In this document: positions 50,888 through 59,745 of the stretch, piece after piece
Layout of the letters: each line of letters starts with the position of its first letter
Position numbering within the stretch: position 1 is the stretch's first letter
Origin: an uncultured Collinsella sp.
GTDB lineage: Bacteria > Actinomycetota > Coriobacteriia > Coriobacteriales > Coriobacteriaceae
Direction: 5' to 3'
DNA length: 64,000 nucleotides
Assembly: GCA_900540935.1 (NCBI GenBank)
Contig: UQHW01000002.1
Coordinates: forward strand, 49,498-113,497
Program-made: the position numbers and the translations under genes
Notes under the pieces: model-generated
Told to the model about the DNA's origin: nothing
Databases searched by the model: none
What the model saw: only the letters and a program-made list of their open reading frames with translations

Positions 50888-52318
50888 ATGGCTCTTTGGG
50901 GCGGTCGTTTTGAGGCGGGCGTGGCCGAGGTTACGCAGGAGTTTGGCGCGTCGCTGCCGGTCGACAAACATCTCTATAAGCAGGATATCGCCGGCTCTAA
51001 GGCACATGCCAAGATGCTGGCCGCCCAAGGCATCATCAGTGCCGAGGACGAGCAGGCGATTGCCGAGGGCCTGACCGGAATCGAACAGGATATCGATGCC
51101 GGCAACTTTACCTTCGATATCAACGACGAGGACATCCATATGTCCATCGAGAGCGAGCTGACGCGTCGCATCGGCGAGGCCGGTAAGCGCTTGCATACCG
51201 GACGTTCGCGCAACGACCAGGTGGCGACCGACACGCGCCTGGGCGTCAAGGCACTGGCCAAGGAGCTCATGGAGGCCAATCTTGAGCTGCGCCATGTGCT
51301 GGTGGATGCGGCTAAGAAGTACGACAAGGTGATTCTGCCGGGTTACACGCATATGCAGCACGCTCAGCCCGTGCTGCTGTCGCATCATCTGCTGGCGTAT
51401 TCCTGGATGTTCGCGCGCGACTTTACACGCTTGAAGGCCGCCTTTGATGCCGCCGACAACTGTCCGCTGGGTGCTGCCGCGCTTGCCGGTACGAGCTATC
51501 CGCTCGATCGCCAGATGACGGCTGCCGAACTTGGCTTTGCGGGCGTGATTCCCAACTCGCTCGATGCGGTTTCCGACCGTGATTTCCTGCTCGATCTGCA
51601 TTACGCCGGCTCCGTCATGGCGATGCACCTGTCGCGTCTTTCCGAGGAGATCGTGCTGTGGTCGAGCTCCGAATTTGGCTTTATCACGCTTTCCGACTCC
51701 TACTCCACCGGCTCGTCTATCATGCCGCAGAAGAAGAACCCCGACTTTGCCGAGCTTATCCGCGGCAAGAGCGGCCGAGTCTATGGCAACCTGGTGCAGC
51801 TGCTCGTGACCATGAAGGGCCTGCCGCTTGCTTATAACAAGGACTTGCAGGAGGACAAGGAGGGCGCGCTCGATACCGCTCATACGCTCATGCAGTGCCT
51901 GTCCGTTATGGCCGGAATGATTTCGACTTGGACCGTCAACGAGGATGCCATGGCGCGCGAGTGCGGCGTGGGGCACCTTGCCGCTACCGATGTTGCCGAT
52001 TACCTGGCCAAGCGTGGTCTGCCGTTCCGTGAGGCACATGCCGTGGTGGGCCATCTGGTCCTGATGTGTGAGAAGCGCGGCTGCAATCTTGAGGACCTGG
52101 CGTTTGAGGTGTTCCAGGAGGCAAGCCCGCTCTTTGAGCGCGACATTACCGAGGCGCTCGACATCCCGTCGATTGTCGCCGCGCGCACGACCGAGGGCGG
52201 CACCGCTCCTGCCGCCGTTGCCGTGCAGCTGCAGCGTGCCGAGTCACAGCTCGTGGCCGACGAGGGCGTTTTTGGATCGCTGACCAAGGTCGTCGAGATG
52301 GGCCACGGGGCAAAGTAG
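50888..52318 (+). CDS. argH: Argininosuccinate lyase
   Basis: Splits argininosuccinate into arginine and fumarate. 476 residues, fumarase/aspartase superfamily. The opening LWGGRFEAGVAE, the block GRSRNDQVATDTRL and the signature GSSIMPQKKNPDFAELIRG with the catalytic Ser are present. ATG 50888 is preceded by AAAGGGGA. With argG it can regenerate arginine from citrulline made by the arginine deiminase route or imported; none of argBCDEJ is nearby. Confidence 0.97.
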   Translation: MALWGGRFEAGVAEVTQEFGASLPVDKHLYKQDIAGSKAHAKMLAAQGIISAEDEQAIAEGLTGIEQDIDAGNFTFDINDEDIHMSIESELTRRIGEAGKRLHTGRSRNDQVATDTRLGVKALAKELMEANLELRHVLVDAAKKYDKVILPGYTHMQHAQPVLLSHHLLAYSWMFARDFTRLKAAFDAADNCPLGAAALAGTSYPLDRQMTAAELGFAGVIPNSLDAVSDRDFLLDLHYAGSVMAMHLSRLSEEIVLWSSSEFGFITLSDSYSTGSSIMPQKKNPDFAELIRGKSGRVYGNLVQLLVTMKGLPLAYNKDLQEDKEGALDTAHTLMQCLSVMAGMISTWTVNEDAMARECGVGHLAATDVADYLAKRGLPFREAHAVVGHLVLMCEKRGCNLEDLAFEVFQEASPLFERDITEALDIPSIVAARTTEGGTAPAAVAVQLQRAESQLVADEGVFGSLTKVVEMGHGAK

Positions 52319-52370
52319 AGGTTTGGCTGAAGACGTATTGTCCATTTATTGATAAATCGTTTTCGCTTTG

Positions 52371-52402
52371 CGGGCGCCTGCTGATGTGGGCGCCCGTATT
52401 TT
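52371..52402 (+). terminator. Rho-independent terminator after argH
   Basis: An 8-bp stem (52371-52378 with 52389-52396), a 10-base loop and TATTTT. Confidence 0.8.
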
Positions 52403-52610
52403 GTTGCTATGGGGGAGGGGTTTGTCGAGAACTTCTGTAGGACCTTTGGGCAGGTTGTGAAGGGGGTACGTTCGCGGGTGGCAATCGACCGTCTGCTCTG
52501 TTCGGTGCGGTTGATAGGCGGTCGGATGGTACTCTAATCGGGCTTCGAAACAGAAGTGACACATATGGAGCGCTTTAATAAATTGCAGCGTTTCAATAAA
52601 CAGCTTTTTG
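52403..52610. other. Gene-free stretch between argH and ndk
   Basis: About 300 bases separate the argH terminator from ndk. I see no gene with a ribosome site. A 16-codon ORF at 52565-52615 has an internal sequence duplication (CGCTTTAATAAA and CGTTTCAATAAA) but nothing like a Shine-Dalgarno; it sits just before the ndk promoter. Confidence 0.4.
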
Positions 52611-52639
52611 TTTAACTGCAGCTAAAACTCTGTTACGAT
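52611..52639 (+). promoter_or_regulatory. Promoter of ndk
   Basis: TTTAAC (52611-52616), a 17-base spacer and TACGAT (52634-52639), giving a leader of about 58 bases. Confidence 0.5.
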
Positions 52640-52703
52640 GCAGTCCAGGCGGGTGCCGGAATGGGACTTGGGCACGCGCGAACCTACTTGAAAGGCTACT
52701 TTT

Positions 52704-53108
52704 ATGGCTATCGAGAAGACCTTCATCATGATTAAGCCCGACGCCGTGCGCGACCGCAAAATCGGCGAGATCGTTGCTCGCATTGAGCGCAGCGGCCTTG
52801 TCATCGAGCGCATGGAGATGACCACGCTCGAGCGCGCTACCGTCGAGGAGCACTACGCCCATCTGGCCGACAAGCCCTTCTTTGGCAGTCTCTGCGACTT
52901 TATGACGAGCGGTCCGGTCGTCAAGATGGTCGTTTCCGGTCTCTCCGCTGTCTCCAAGATGCGCACCCTTATGGGCGCTACTAACCCGCTTGATGCTGCC
53001 CCCGGCACCATTCGCGGCGACTTTGCTGTCGATGTCAACGCCAACGTGATCCACGGCTCCGACTGCCTGGAGAACGCCGAGATCGAGATCAAGCGCTTTT
53101 TTGGCTAA
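52704..53108 (+). CDS. ndk: Nucleoside-diphosphate kinase
   Basis: Equilibrates nucleoside di- and triphosphates via a phospho-His. 134 residues, typical. KTFIMIKPDAVRDRKIGEI at the start and the active-site NVIHGSDCLENAEIEI at the end, with the catalytic His, identify it. GAAAGG lies eight bases before the ATG. It is monocistronic with its own promoter and terminator. Confidence 0.97.
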   Translation: MAIEKTFIMIKPDAVRDRKIGEIVARIERSGLVIERMEMTTLERATVEEHYAHLADKPFFGSLCDFMTSGPVVKMVVSGLSAVSKMRTLMGATNPLDAAPGTIRGDFAVDVNANVIHGSDCLENAEIEIKRFFG

Positions 53109-53146
53109 ACCAGCTTTGACTCCTTAAAGCTGTTAGCGTGTGGCTT

Positions 53147-53181
53147 GGGCGCTGCGGAATTCCATCCGCGGCGCCCTTTTT
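53147..53181 (+). terminator. Rho-independent terminator after ndk
   Basis: A 12-bp stem with one wobble (53147-53158 with 53165-53176), a 6-base loop and a run of five T. Confidence 0.92.
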
Positions 53182-53198
53182 ATTCCAAAATCTATGAA

Positions 53199-53233
53199 GG
53201 GGCCCGCTCGGACATGAGTTCCGAGCGGGCCCC
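53199..53233 (-). terminator. Hairpin at the 3' end of rpiB
   Basis: Perfect 14-bp arms (53199-53212 with 53220-53233), a 7-base loop. Read on the minus strand it follows the rpiB stop by 27 bases, with a TTCATAGATTTT tail. Confidence 0.7.
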
Positions 53234-53260
53234 TGCTGTTAGCTTGTGGCACTGAGTAGT

Positions 53261-53728
53261 TTAGGCCTCGTCGACGACCTTGAGGCCGCGCGTGTGGTCG
53301 ATCTCGTTGAGGAGGTTAACGCGACGCTCGTGACGACCGCCCTCAAACTCGGCGTCGAGCCACTCGTCGACAATCATCTTGGCGAGCTCGGAGCCCACGA
53401 CGCGGGCGCCAAAGGCGAGCACGTTGGTGTTGTTGTGCATACGGGAGAGCTTGGCGCTGAAGGGCTCGGAGCATACAACGGCGCGAACACCTTCGACCTT
53501 GTTGGCGGCCAGGCTGATGCCGACGCCGGTACCGCAGATCAGGATACCCAGGTCGACGTCACCGTTGGCCACGGCCTTACCCACCTTGTAGCCGGCGATG
53601 GGGTAATCGAAGCTCTCGGAGGTGTCGGTGCCAAAGTTCACGACCTCGCAGCCGCGCTCCTTCAGGTGCTCGGAGATGATGTTCTTGAGCTCGACGGCGG
53701 CGTGGTCGTTACCGATACCAATCTTCAT
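53261..53728 (-). CDS. rpiB: Ribose-5-phosphate isomerase B
   Basis: Interconverts ribose 5-phosphate and ribulose 5-phosphate in the pentose phosphate pathway; 155 residues. MKIGIGNDHAAVELK, the catalytic Cys in LICGTGVGIS and the phosphate-binding HNNTNVLAFGARVVG are family marks. GAGAGGAA precedes ATG 53728. RpiB relatives such as allose or galactose-6-phosphate isomerase are the alternative, but the residues fit RpiB best. It stands alone, convergent with ndk. Confidence 0.93.
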   Translation of the reverse strand: MKIGIGNDHAAVELKNIISEHLKERGCEVVNFGTDTSESFDYPIAGYKVGKAVANGDVDLGILICGTGVGISLAANKVEGVRAVVCSEPFSAKLSRMHNNTNVLAFGARVVGSELAKMIVDEWLDAEFEGGRHERRVNLLNEIDHTRGLKVVDEA

Positions 53729-53999
53729 GAGTGGTTCCTCTCTGGTCCGTGCGGCGGAATTGCTAAAGGTTTTACCGCTTTCGACTGCATGATAGCGCGA
53801 CTTTTGTGTAAACGCTCGGGCGTTTTTTGGTCAAACGCTTTAGCATGCAACAAGACTAGTTTTTCATGTATTAATGCTGTCAGTTTGCGCTTGAACGCCG
53901 TCCGCCGGAACTTGAGTTGCGGTTTTTGATGCATTGTTATCAAATAAAAGAGCTAACTATTATCGAGAGCCCAGCCCTTTATACAAGTAGGAGATACCT

Positions 54000-55319
54000 A
54001 TGCCTGCCGATTCCCTTCGTGATACCGCGTTTTGCGATGTTTTAAACCGCGAACTTGTCTGTGCGCTCGGCTGCACCGAGCCCATTGCCGTTGCCTATGC
54101 AGCGGCGCTGGCGAGCCAGACGCTCGGTTGCGAACCCGATCATATGGACGTTGCCTGCTCGGGCAACATCATCAAGAACGTTAAGAGCGTGACCGTGCCC
54201 AACTCGGGCGGCATGCACGGTATTGAAGCGGCGGCCGTGCTGGGTGCCGTGGGCGGTGACGCCAAGAGCGCGCTCGAGGTGCTCGAGAGCGTTAACGACG
54301 AAGACCGTGCTCGCGTGTCCGAGCTTCTCGCCGATGCCGGTTACTGCGATGTGTCGCTTGTCGAGGGTGTGCCCAACCTCTACATCAAGGTGACCGCAAC
54401 GGCCGGGGGCCATGCCGCGGTCGTCGAGATTACCGACCACCACACCAATGTTACGTGTCATACGCTCGACGGTATTCCGGTATGCGGCAAGTCGGCGGGG
54501 GAGTGTGCCGCCTGCGCCGAGCGCGTCGTGGCCGAGCGTGCGGCAGATAACGCCGATACCCCTATGAGCATTGAGTCCATCATCGACTTTATCGAGGACG
54601 GTGACATTGAGGACGCCCGCGCTGCCGTTGAGCGTCAGATTGAGCTGAACGGTGCGATCAGTGCCGAGGGCCTGGCGCACGCTTGGGGCGCCGAGGTGGG
54701 CCGTACGCTGCTGGGCGCTCGTGCCGATGACGTCGCCTGCCGTGCCCGTGCCCGTGCGGCCGCCGGGTCCGATGCCCGCATGAACGGCTGCGCGCTGCCG
54801 GTCGCCATCGTGTGCGGCTCGGGCAATCAGGGCATTACCTGTGCCTTGCCCGTTATGGAGTATGCCGAGTATTTGCGCTGCGACCATGATCGCCTGGTGC
54901 GCGCCGTGATGCTGTCTGATCTGATCGCCGTGCATATCAAGAGCTATATTGGTGCGCTCTCGGCGTTTTGCGGTGCTATTTGCGCCGCATGCGGTGCCGG
55001 TGCCGCGATTACCTGGCTGTGTGGTGGCACGCGCGAGCAGATTGGCGCGACGGTTTCGAACACGCTCGGTAACGTGGGCGGCATCGTGTGCGATGGCGCC
55101 AAGGCAAGCTGTGCCGCCAAGATTTCCGCTGCCGTTGATGCGGCGATTCTGGGCCACGATATGGCCATGCAGGGCCGCGGCTTCCGTGCCGGTGAGGGCC
55201 TGATCCAGGATACCGTCGAGCAGACAATCGCCAGCATGGGCTATGTAGGCCGTGTGGGCATGAAGGACACCGACGTCGAGATCCTAAACATCATGATCGG
55301 CAAGACTCGAGTCTGTTAG
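54000..55319 (+). CDS. L-cysteine desulfidase / UPF0597 (CdsB/YhaM-type) protein
   Basis: 439 residues of the L-serine-dehydratase-alpha-like UPF0597 family, an iron-sulfur lyase that degrades L-cysteine to pyruvate, ammonia and sulfide in characterised members. The N-terminal GCTEPIAVAYAAALAS with its Cys, SGNIIKNVKSVTVPN, then GSGNQGITC and the Cys-rich AFCGAICAACGAGAAI suggest a bound iron-sulfur cluster. TAGGAG lies six bases before the ATG. It ends in a 4-base overlap with the convergent HAD gene. Cysteine versus serine as substrate is not decided. Confidence 0.85.
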   Translation: MPADSLRDTAFCDVLNRELVCALGCTEPIAVAYAAALASQTLGCEPDHMDVACSGNIIKNVKSVTVPNSGGMHGIEAAAVLGAVGGDAKSALEVLESVNDEDRARVSELLADAGYCDVSLVEGVPNLYIKVTATAGGHAAVVEITDHHTNVTCHTLDGIPVCGKSAGECAACAERVVAERAADNADTPMSIESIIDFIEDGDIEDARAAVERQIELNGAISAEGLAHAWGAEVGRTLLGARADDVACRARARAAAGSDARMNGCALPVAIVCGSGNQGITCALPVMEYAEYLRCDHDRLVRAVMLSDLIAVHIKSYIGALSAFCGAICAACGAGAAITWLCGGTREQIGATVSNTLGNVGGIVCDGAKASCAAKISAAVDAAILGHDMAMQGRGFRAGEGLIQDTVEQTIASMGYVGRVGMKDTDVEILNIMIGKTRVC

Positions 55320-56074
55320 GACAGTTCGTTGGCTACTTGGTGTTCGTAGAAGGCTTCTACTACGGCGTTGAAGTCGTGGGCGAAGTCTTCCATGGTTCCG
55401 CGCCAGGTGGCTCGGCTGGGCTTGCCCTGGCCCACAAAGGCGGTTTGGATGCCGCAGGCAGGGTTGGGGAAGTCGCGTTTGGGATCGTTACCCACCATAA
55501 GGACCTCGTGCGGCTCGAGCCCCATCACCTGAAGCTGCTCTAGATAGTAGGTGGCATCAGGCTTGCAGCGGGTGGCGTTTCCCATGTGCGTGACGAGCTC
55601 AAAGGGAGCGTCAGCCAGGTCGCCCCAACCCATGCGGCACTCGATGGCCCCCTGGGGAAAGCTGGGGTTGGTAAAGAGCGCGCAACGCAGCCCTGCGTCC
55701 TGTACGGCCTGGAGCGCGGCGTGTGCGCCCGGCATGGCGTGGGCGTTAATGATATCGTCGTTCTTGTACGGAAGAACTTCGCGCTCGTAGTAGGTAAACG
55801 CCTCGTAGATGATGGGATCGGAGAGGCAGATGCCGCATCGGCGCTCGACCTCGGTGCGGTAAAACTCAAGATTGGTGCGATTGTCCGTGCCGCTGCGGCG
55901 ATTGGCGTTGAGGTCGACCAGGATGGTGCCGAGGCGTGCCATCGTGCCACCGCGGCTGCGGCGCCCGATATCCGCGAGCATCGATGAGACATCCTTAAAA
56001 TAGCGAAGGATGAACGCATTGAGGTTGATGCTAAGAAGCGTCTCGTCCATATCGAAAACGACTGCTTTGAGCAC
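55316..56074 (-). CDS. HAD-family hydrolase
   Basis: 252 residues, HAD fold. Motif I is VVFDMDETLLSI, motif II the Thr/Ser in RCALFTNPSFP, and motif IV the later LMVGNDPKRDF. The start is GTG 56074 (AAAGG nine bases before); the frame open to 56245 has no ribosome site and would begin with 57 unlike residues. It is a phosphatase or phosphatase-like enzyme of unknown substrate. It overlaps the 3' end of the convergent cysteine desulfidase gene by four bases. Confidence 0.88.
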   Translation of the reverse strand: MLKAVVFDMDETLLSINLNAFILRYFKDVSSMLADIGRRSRGGTMARLGTILVDLNANRRSGTDNRTNLEFYRTEVERRCGICLSDPIIYEAFTYYEREVLPYKNDDIINAHAMPGAHAALQAVQDAGLRCALFTNPSFPQGAIECRMGWGDLADAPFELVTHMGNATRCKPDATYYLEQLQVMGLEPHEVLMVGNDPKRDFPNPACGIQTAFVGQGKPSRATWRGTMEDFAHDFNAVVEAFYEHQVANELS

Positions 56075-56229
56075 GCGGGCACCTTTCTCGTAAATTTGAT
56101 CTAGAGTCGTTGGCTCCGGATACTTTACCCCAAAGCCAAATGCCTGGCTGGTTATCGTCAAGTTGTGGAGACGTGTGTTCATAAGATTACGAAAAAGTCT
56201 CCACACGAGTAAAAAATCGCAGTTCACGC

Positions 56230-56258
56230 TTGAAATCGAACTCATTTCCCCGTAACCT
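56230..56258 (+). promoter_or_regulatory. Candidate rpsA promoter
   Basis: TTGAAA (56230-56235), a 17-base spacer and TAACCT (56253-56258). The leader would be about 125 bases long and otherwise holds no gene; the gap from the HAD start to rpsA is 315 bases. Confidence 0.45.
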
Positions 56259-56389
56259 ATACGAAAGTGATTGCATAAGCGTCACATTAGTATCTGTCGG
56301 CTCCCGAGTGTTCCTAAACGTTGTGTGCTTGTCGCACCCTTCTGTAGGTCCTAGCAATCGGGGCCCCGTAGTTCGAAAGGGGTCCACCT

Positions 56390-57556
56390 TTGAGTGAGAT
56401 TCAGAACTCGTCCATTTTCTCTCTTGACGATGTCAATGAGGAGGAGATGAACAACCTCATCGACGGTACGATTACCGACTTTGATGAGGGCGATCTCGTT
56501 AACGGCACTGTCGTTAAGATCGAGCATGACGAGGTGCTCGTTGACATCGGATTCAAGTCCGAGGGCGTTATCCCGGTCCGCGAGCTGTCCATCCGCAAGG
56601 ACGCTAACCCTGCAGACATCGTTGCACTCGGTGATCCCATCGAGGCTCTGGTTCTCCAGAAGGAGGACAAGGACGGTCGTCTGGTCCTGTCCAAGAAGCG
56701 TGCCGAGTACGAGCGTGCTTGGAACCGCATCGAGGAGAAGTTCAACTCCGGCGAGAACGTCGAGGGCGAGGTTATCGAGGTTGTCAAGGGCGGCCTGATC
56801 CTCGACATCGGCCTGCGTGGCTTCCTGCCTGCTTCCCTCGTCGACCTCCGTCGTGTCAAGGACCTCACCTCCTACATGGGCACCCGTATCGAGGCTCGCG
56901 TCATCGAGATGGACCGCAACCGCAACAACGTCGTCCTCTCCCGTCGCGTCGTGCTCGAGGAGTCCCGTAAGGCCGAGCGCTCCGAGATTCTGTCCAAGCT
57001 CAAGTCTGGCATGCGTCTCCAGGGCACCGTTTCCTCCATCGTCGACTTCGGTGCCTTCGTCGACCTCGGCGGTATCGACGGCCTCATCCACATCTCCGAG
57101 CTCTCCTGGAACCACGTCAACCATCCTTCCGAGGTTGTCAAGGTCGGCCAGGAGGTCGAGGTCGAGGTTCTCGACGTCGATCTCAACCGCGAGCGCATCT
57201 CCCTGGGTCTCAAGCAGACCACCGAGGATCCGTGGCGCGCACTGGTCAAGAAGTACCCCGTCGGCGCTATCGTCGAGGGCACTGTGACCAAGCTTGTCCC
57301 GTTCGGCGCTTTCGTTGATCTGGGCGAGGGCATCGAGGGCCTGGTGCACATCTCCGAGATGGCCAACAAGCACGTCGATCAGCCTTCTCAGGTCACCCAC
57401 GTGGGCGACAAGGTTCAGGTCAAGGTCATGGAGATTGACCTCGACCGTCGTCGTATCTCCCTGTCCATGAAGTCCGCTGCTGAGACTCTGGGCGTCGAGA
57501 TCGAGGTTACCCCGCTGCCTTCCGAGAAGAAGGACGAGGAGACCGACGCCGAGTAA
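56390..57556 (+). CDS. rpsA: 30S ribosomal protein S1
   Basis: An mRNA-binding protein of the small subunit. 388 residues with four S1 (OB-fold) domains beginning near 34, 120, 208 and 293; the last two carry the strong motif FGAFVDLGxxxxGLxHISE. Shorter than the six-domain enterobacterial form but normal for Gram-positive bacteria. The start is TTG 56390 with AAAGGGG seven bases before; no ATG or GTG fits in frame. Codon bias is strong, as expected. Homologues with four S1 domains have also been called general stress proteins, but S1 is the standard name. Confidence 0.93.
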   Translation: MSEIQNSSIFSLDDVNEEEMNNLIDGTITDFDEGDLVNGTVVKIEHDEVLVDIGFKSEGVIPVRELSIRKDANPADIVALGDPIEALVLQKEDKDGRLVLSKKRAEYERAWNRIEEKFNSGENVEGEVIEVVKGGLILDIGLRGFLPASLVDLRRVKDLTSYMGTRIEARVIEMDRNRNNVVLSRRVVLEESRKAERSEILSKLKSGMRLQGTVSSIVDFGAFVDLGGIDGLIHISELSWNHVNHPSEVVKVGQEVEVEVLDVDLNRERISLGLKQTTEDPWRALVKKYPVGAIVEGTVTKLVPFGAFVDLGEGIEGLVHISEMANKHVDQPSQVTHVGDKVQVKVMEIDLDRRRISLSMKSAAETLGVEIEVTPLPSEKKDEETDAE

Positions 57557-57582
57557 ATCGGTTTGACGATCACTTGTATTAA

Positions 57583-57614
57583 GGGATCCGTCCGCAATGG
57601 ACGGGTCCCTTTTT
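57583..57614 (+). terminator. Rho-independent terminator after rpsA
   Basis: An 11-bp stem with one wobble (57583-57593 with 57599-57609), a GCAAT loop and five T. Confidence 0.93.
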
Positions 57615-57859
57615 GCATTTGCAGCCGAGGTGCGCGGTGCTACCCGTGCGTAATGCTGTCCGGGCTGTCCACAGGCTATTGGGTTGTCGGTGCATGAAAA
57701 ATGCCGACATCCCGCCTCGGGGAGGAGGCGGGAACACACCGAGTAGACGGAGGGGTGCGGAGCGCGGTCGCGTCTCGACTGACGACGTTGCCCATCGACA
57801 GGACCATTGTAGCGCATGGCAGTTCTTGGTTTATCGTGTCGAGCGTTTGCGTCGTGCCA
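57615..57859. other. Gene-free stretch between rpsA and rnpB
   Basis: Contains two hairpins: GTCGG...CCGAC around 57686-57708 and a 9-bp stem TCCCGCCTC/GAGGCGGGA (57710-57718 with 57725-57733). Frames open here have no ribosome sites. It probably holds only the upstream part of the rnpB promoter. Confidence 0.45.
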
Positions 57860-57886
57860 TTGCCTGCGGCAACGGTGTGTTACACT
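57860..57886 (+). promoter_or_regulatory. Promoter of rnpB
   Basis: TTGCCT (57860-57865), a 15-base spacer and TACACT (57881-57886). A start about eight bases later coincides with the expected 5' end of the RNA. Confidence 0.5.
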
Positions 57887-57894
57887 CTTGCACT

Positions 57895-58256
57895 GCTGAG
57901 TGGGCCAGACGGTCGCGCGATGTGCTGCTTGCAGCACGCGTGAGGAAAGTCCGGGCTCCAGAGGGCGGGATGCCGGCTAACGGCCGGGCGGAGTGATCCG
58001 ACGGAAAGCGCCGCAGAAAAGAAGACTCCCACCTGCGCCGCAAGGCGTAAAGGGAAAAGCTGAAACGGTGGTGTAAGAGACCACCAGCGTCGTGGTAACA
58101 CGGCGGCTTGGCAAGCCCCATCCGGAGCAAGCGCGAATAGGAACGCTATGGGCCGGCCCGGTCCGCGTTCGGGTAGCGTGCGTGGAGCTGCATGGTAACG
58201 TGCAGACAAGATAAATGACCGTTCACGACAGAACCCGGCTTATAGGCCCACTCAGC
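57895..58256 (+). ncRNA. rnpB: RNase P RNA, bacterial type A
   Basis: The catalytic RNA that trims the 5' ends of tRNA precursors. The closing helix P1 is formed by GCTGAGTGGGCC (from 57895) and GGCCCACTCAGC (to 58256). The universal cores GAGGAAAGTCCGGGCT (about 57942) and ACAGAACCCGGCTTA (about 58228) are present and correctly spaced for a molecule of about 362 nt. Long hairpins follow directly. Confidence 0.96.
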
Positions 58257-58272
58257 ACTTTGTTGACGCTGC

Positions 58273-58371
58273 GAACCCGTCAGCGCGGCAATCTGCCTTT
58301 CAAGCCTTCGGGCATGACCATAAGGTCAATGCCCTCGTCTTTCAAGGCACCTTGCTCGCGCTGACGGGTTC
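58273..58371 (+). repeat. Nested palindrome behind rnpB with GGCATGACC core
   Basis: Perfect 15-bp outer arms (58273-58287 with 58357-58371) enclose TGCCTT/AAGGCA and a core hairpin GGGCAT-GACC-ATAA-GGTC-A-ATGCCC (58310-58334) that shares its design with the element at 3622-3662. Confidence 0.8.
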
Positions 58372-58379
58372 TCGCCTTC

Positions 58380-58488
58380 GACGGCGTCAGCTGGCCGATT
58401 TGGCGCTCATTCGTCGGTCGCCGCCATAAGGCGTGCTCCCTCCTCTTTCGGGCCAAATCGACTCAGCTGACGCCGTCTCGCTGTTTTT
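58380..58488 (+). terminator. Second long palindrome behind rnpB, T-run at its end
   Basis: 14-bp perfect arms GACGGCGTCAGCTG (58380-58393) and its complement (58464-58477), plus an inner 9-bp stem CGATTTGGC/GCCAAATCG (58396-58404 with 58452-58460). GTTTTT follows (58483-58488), so it may terminate rnpB transcription. No gene lies between 58257 and 58594. Confidence 0.65.
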
Positions 58489-58594
58489 GCCTGGTCATTG
58501 ACGTCGCCGTTCTATTTACCGGGGTTATCGGTACGGCCTTTGCCGTATTATTGAGGATGTTTGTTGCCGCGCTTAGTTTTGTTGAGGGGCTTTG

Positions 58595-59230
58595 TTGGAC
58601 AGCTATTTTACTCTGCAATCGAATATTGAGGTTTCGGGCGAGTTTGTGGACCGCAAGAGCCGGTTTATTGCCCAGCTGGTCCATATTGAGTCCGAGGATG
58701 AGGCGAATGCCTTTATCGAGACAGTTCGCAAGCGCCATTACGACGCTCGACACAATGTTCCCGCGTGGATTTTGGTCGATGGACGCGAACGCCAAAGCGA
58801 TGATGGTGAGCCGAGCCGCACGAGCGGTATGCCGACGCTCGAGGTGTTGCGCGGCGCAGAGCTCAAAAATGTTTGCTGCGTGGTGACGCGCTATTTTGGC
58901 GGCACGTTATTGGGGCCGGGTGGCTTGGTGCGCGCCTATACCGCGGCGACGCAGGCGGCAGTGGCCGCGGCTCAGGAGGCCGGGCAGATCGTTGAGATGA
59001 CAAGCGTCGTGCCGGTTGACGTGCATGTGGCCTATCCGCAGTATGAGCAGGTGCTTCGTTTGGCGCAGGATTCGGGTGCCAAGGTTTCGGATACCGATTA
59101 CGCGGATGCCGTGACGATTCATTTGGTGTTTAAGGCGGGGGAGCAGGAGTCATTTTGCGCTAAGATGCGCGAGCTTATGGCGGGGCGCGAGGAGATCGAG
59201 GTCGGCGCTCCCGAATTTGCCGAGTTCTAA
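58595..59230 (+). CDS. YigZ/IMPACT family protein
   Basis: 211 residues of the UPF0029/IMPACT family: an N-terminal ribosomal-S5-like domain (about 1-130) with SRFIAQLVHIES, then DGEPSRTSGMPTLEVLRG and VVTRYFGGTLLGPGGLVRAYT, and a C-terminal EF-G-like domain (about 135-205). The role is poorly defined; eukaryotic IMPACT affects GCN2 signalling. TTG 58595 with GAGGGG five bases before is the best start; TTG 58592 is too close to it. Confidence 0.93.
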   Translation: MDSYFTLQSNIEVSGEFVDRKSRFIAQLVHIESEDEANAFIETVRKRHYDARHNVPAWILVDGRERQSDDGEPSRTSGMPTLEVLRGAELKNVCCVVTRYFGGTLLGPGGLVRAYTAATQAAVAAAQEAGQIVEMTSVVPVDVHVAYPQYEQVLRLAQDSGAKVSDTDYADAVTIHLVFKAGEQESFCAKMRELMAGREEIEVGAPEFAEF

Positions 59231-59298
59231 CGGCGACGGCCGGCGTGCTTTTGGATGGATCCCAAGCGCGCCGGCCGTCGTTTTTCTGTTGCTGCCGT

Positions 59299-59745
59299 TT
59301 ACTCGGCGAGCTGCTTTAGCACATCGCAGGCGATCGCGACGGCATCGTCGATGCAGCCGGGGCAGCTGCGGAGCGGACCCTTATCCGATCCGATGCCCTT
59401 GAGCGTGCCGCAGACGGTCGTCGTATTCTTCTCGCCAAAACGCTTGGCGATTTCGCGCGACAGCTTGTAGGTCTGGCCCTTGGTCTTGGGGTTTTCCATG
59501 CCGTCGCTCATTACAAAGCTCATGATGGCCACGGCGCCCGAGATAGCGCCGCAGGTTTCGGTCATGCCGCCCATGCCGGCGCCAAAGCCCTCGGTGAGGG
59601 TAAAGGCGACCTGGGGGTCGAGCCCGACGGCGGGAGCGAGCGTGCAGGCGACGGCCTGAGCGCAGTTAAAGCCACGGGCGTGGTATTCGGCAGCTTGAGC
59701 CTGACAGGCGGTGATGTCGAGCTGGGCCGTATCGATTTGCTTCAT
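59299..59745 (-). CDS. C_GCxxG_C_C family redox protein
   Basis: 148 residues with the conserved cysteine pattern of this family: FNCAQAVACTL, GFGAGMGGMTETCGAISGAV, a Cys in VCGTLKG and SCPGCIDDAV near the end. The spacing suggests a metal or redox cofactor site. Function is not established; some relatives sit with oxidoreductases or iron-sulfur proteins. ATG 59745 is chosen because AAGGAGA lies seven bases before; the frame to 59853 adds 36 unrelated residues. Divergent from metY. Confidence 0.85.
   Translation of the reverse strand: MKQIDTAQLDITACQAQAAEYHARGFNCAQAVACTLAPAVGLDPQVAFTLTEGFGAGMGGMTETCGAISGAVAIMSFVMSDGMENPKTKGQTYKLSREIAKRFGEKNTTTVCGTLKGIGSDKGPLRSCPGCIDDAVAIACDVLKQLAE

Noticed and set aside
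52565..52615. 16-codon ORF with a duplicated RFNK motif before ndk
   Set aside because: No Shine-Dalgarno, and the ndk -35 box overlaps its end; probably chance, though the duplication is noted.
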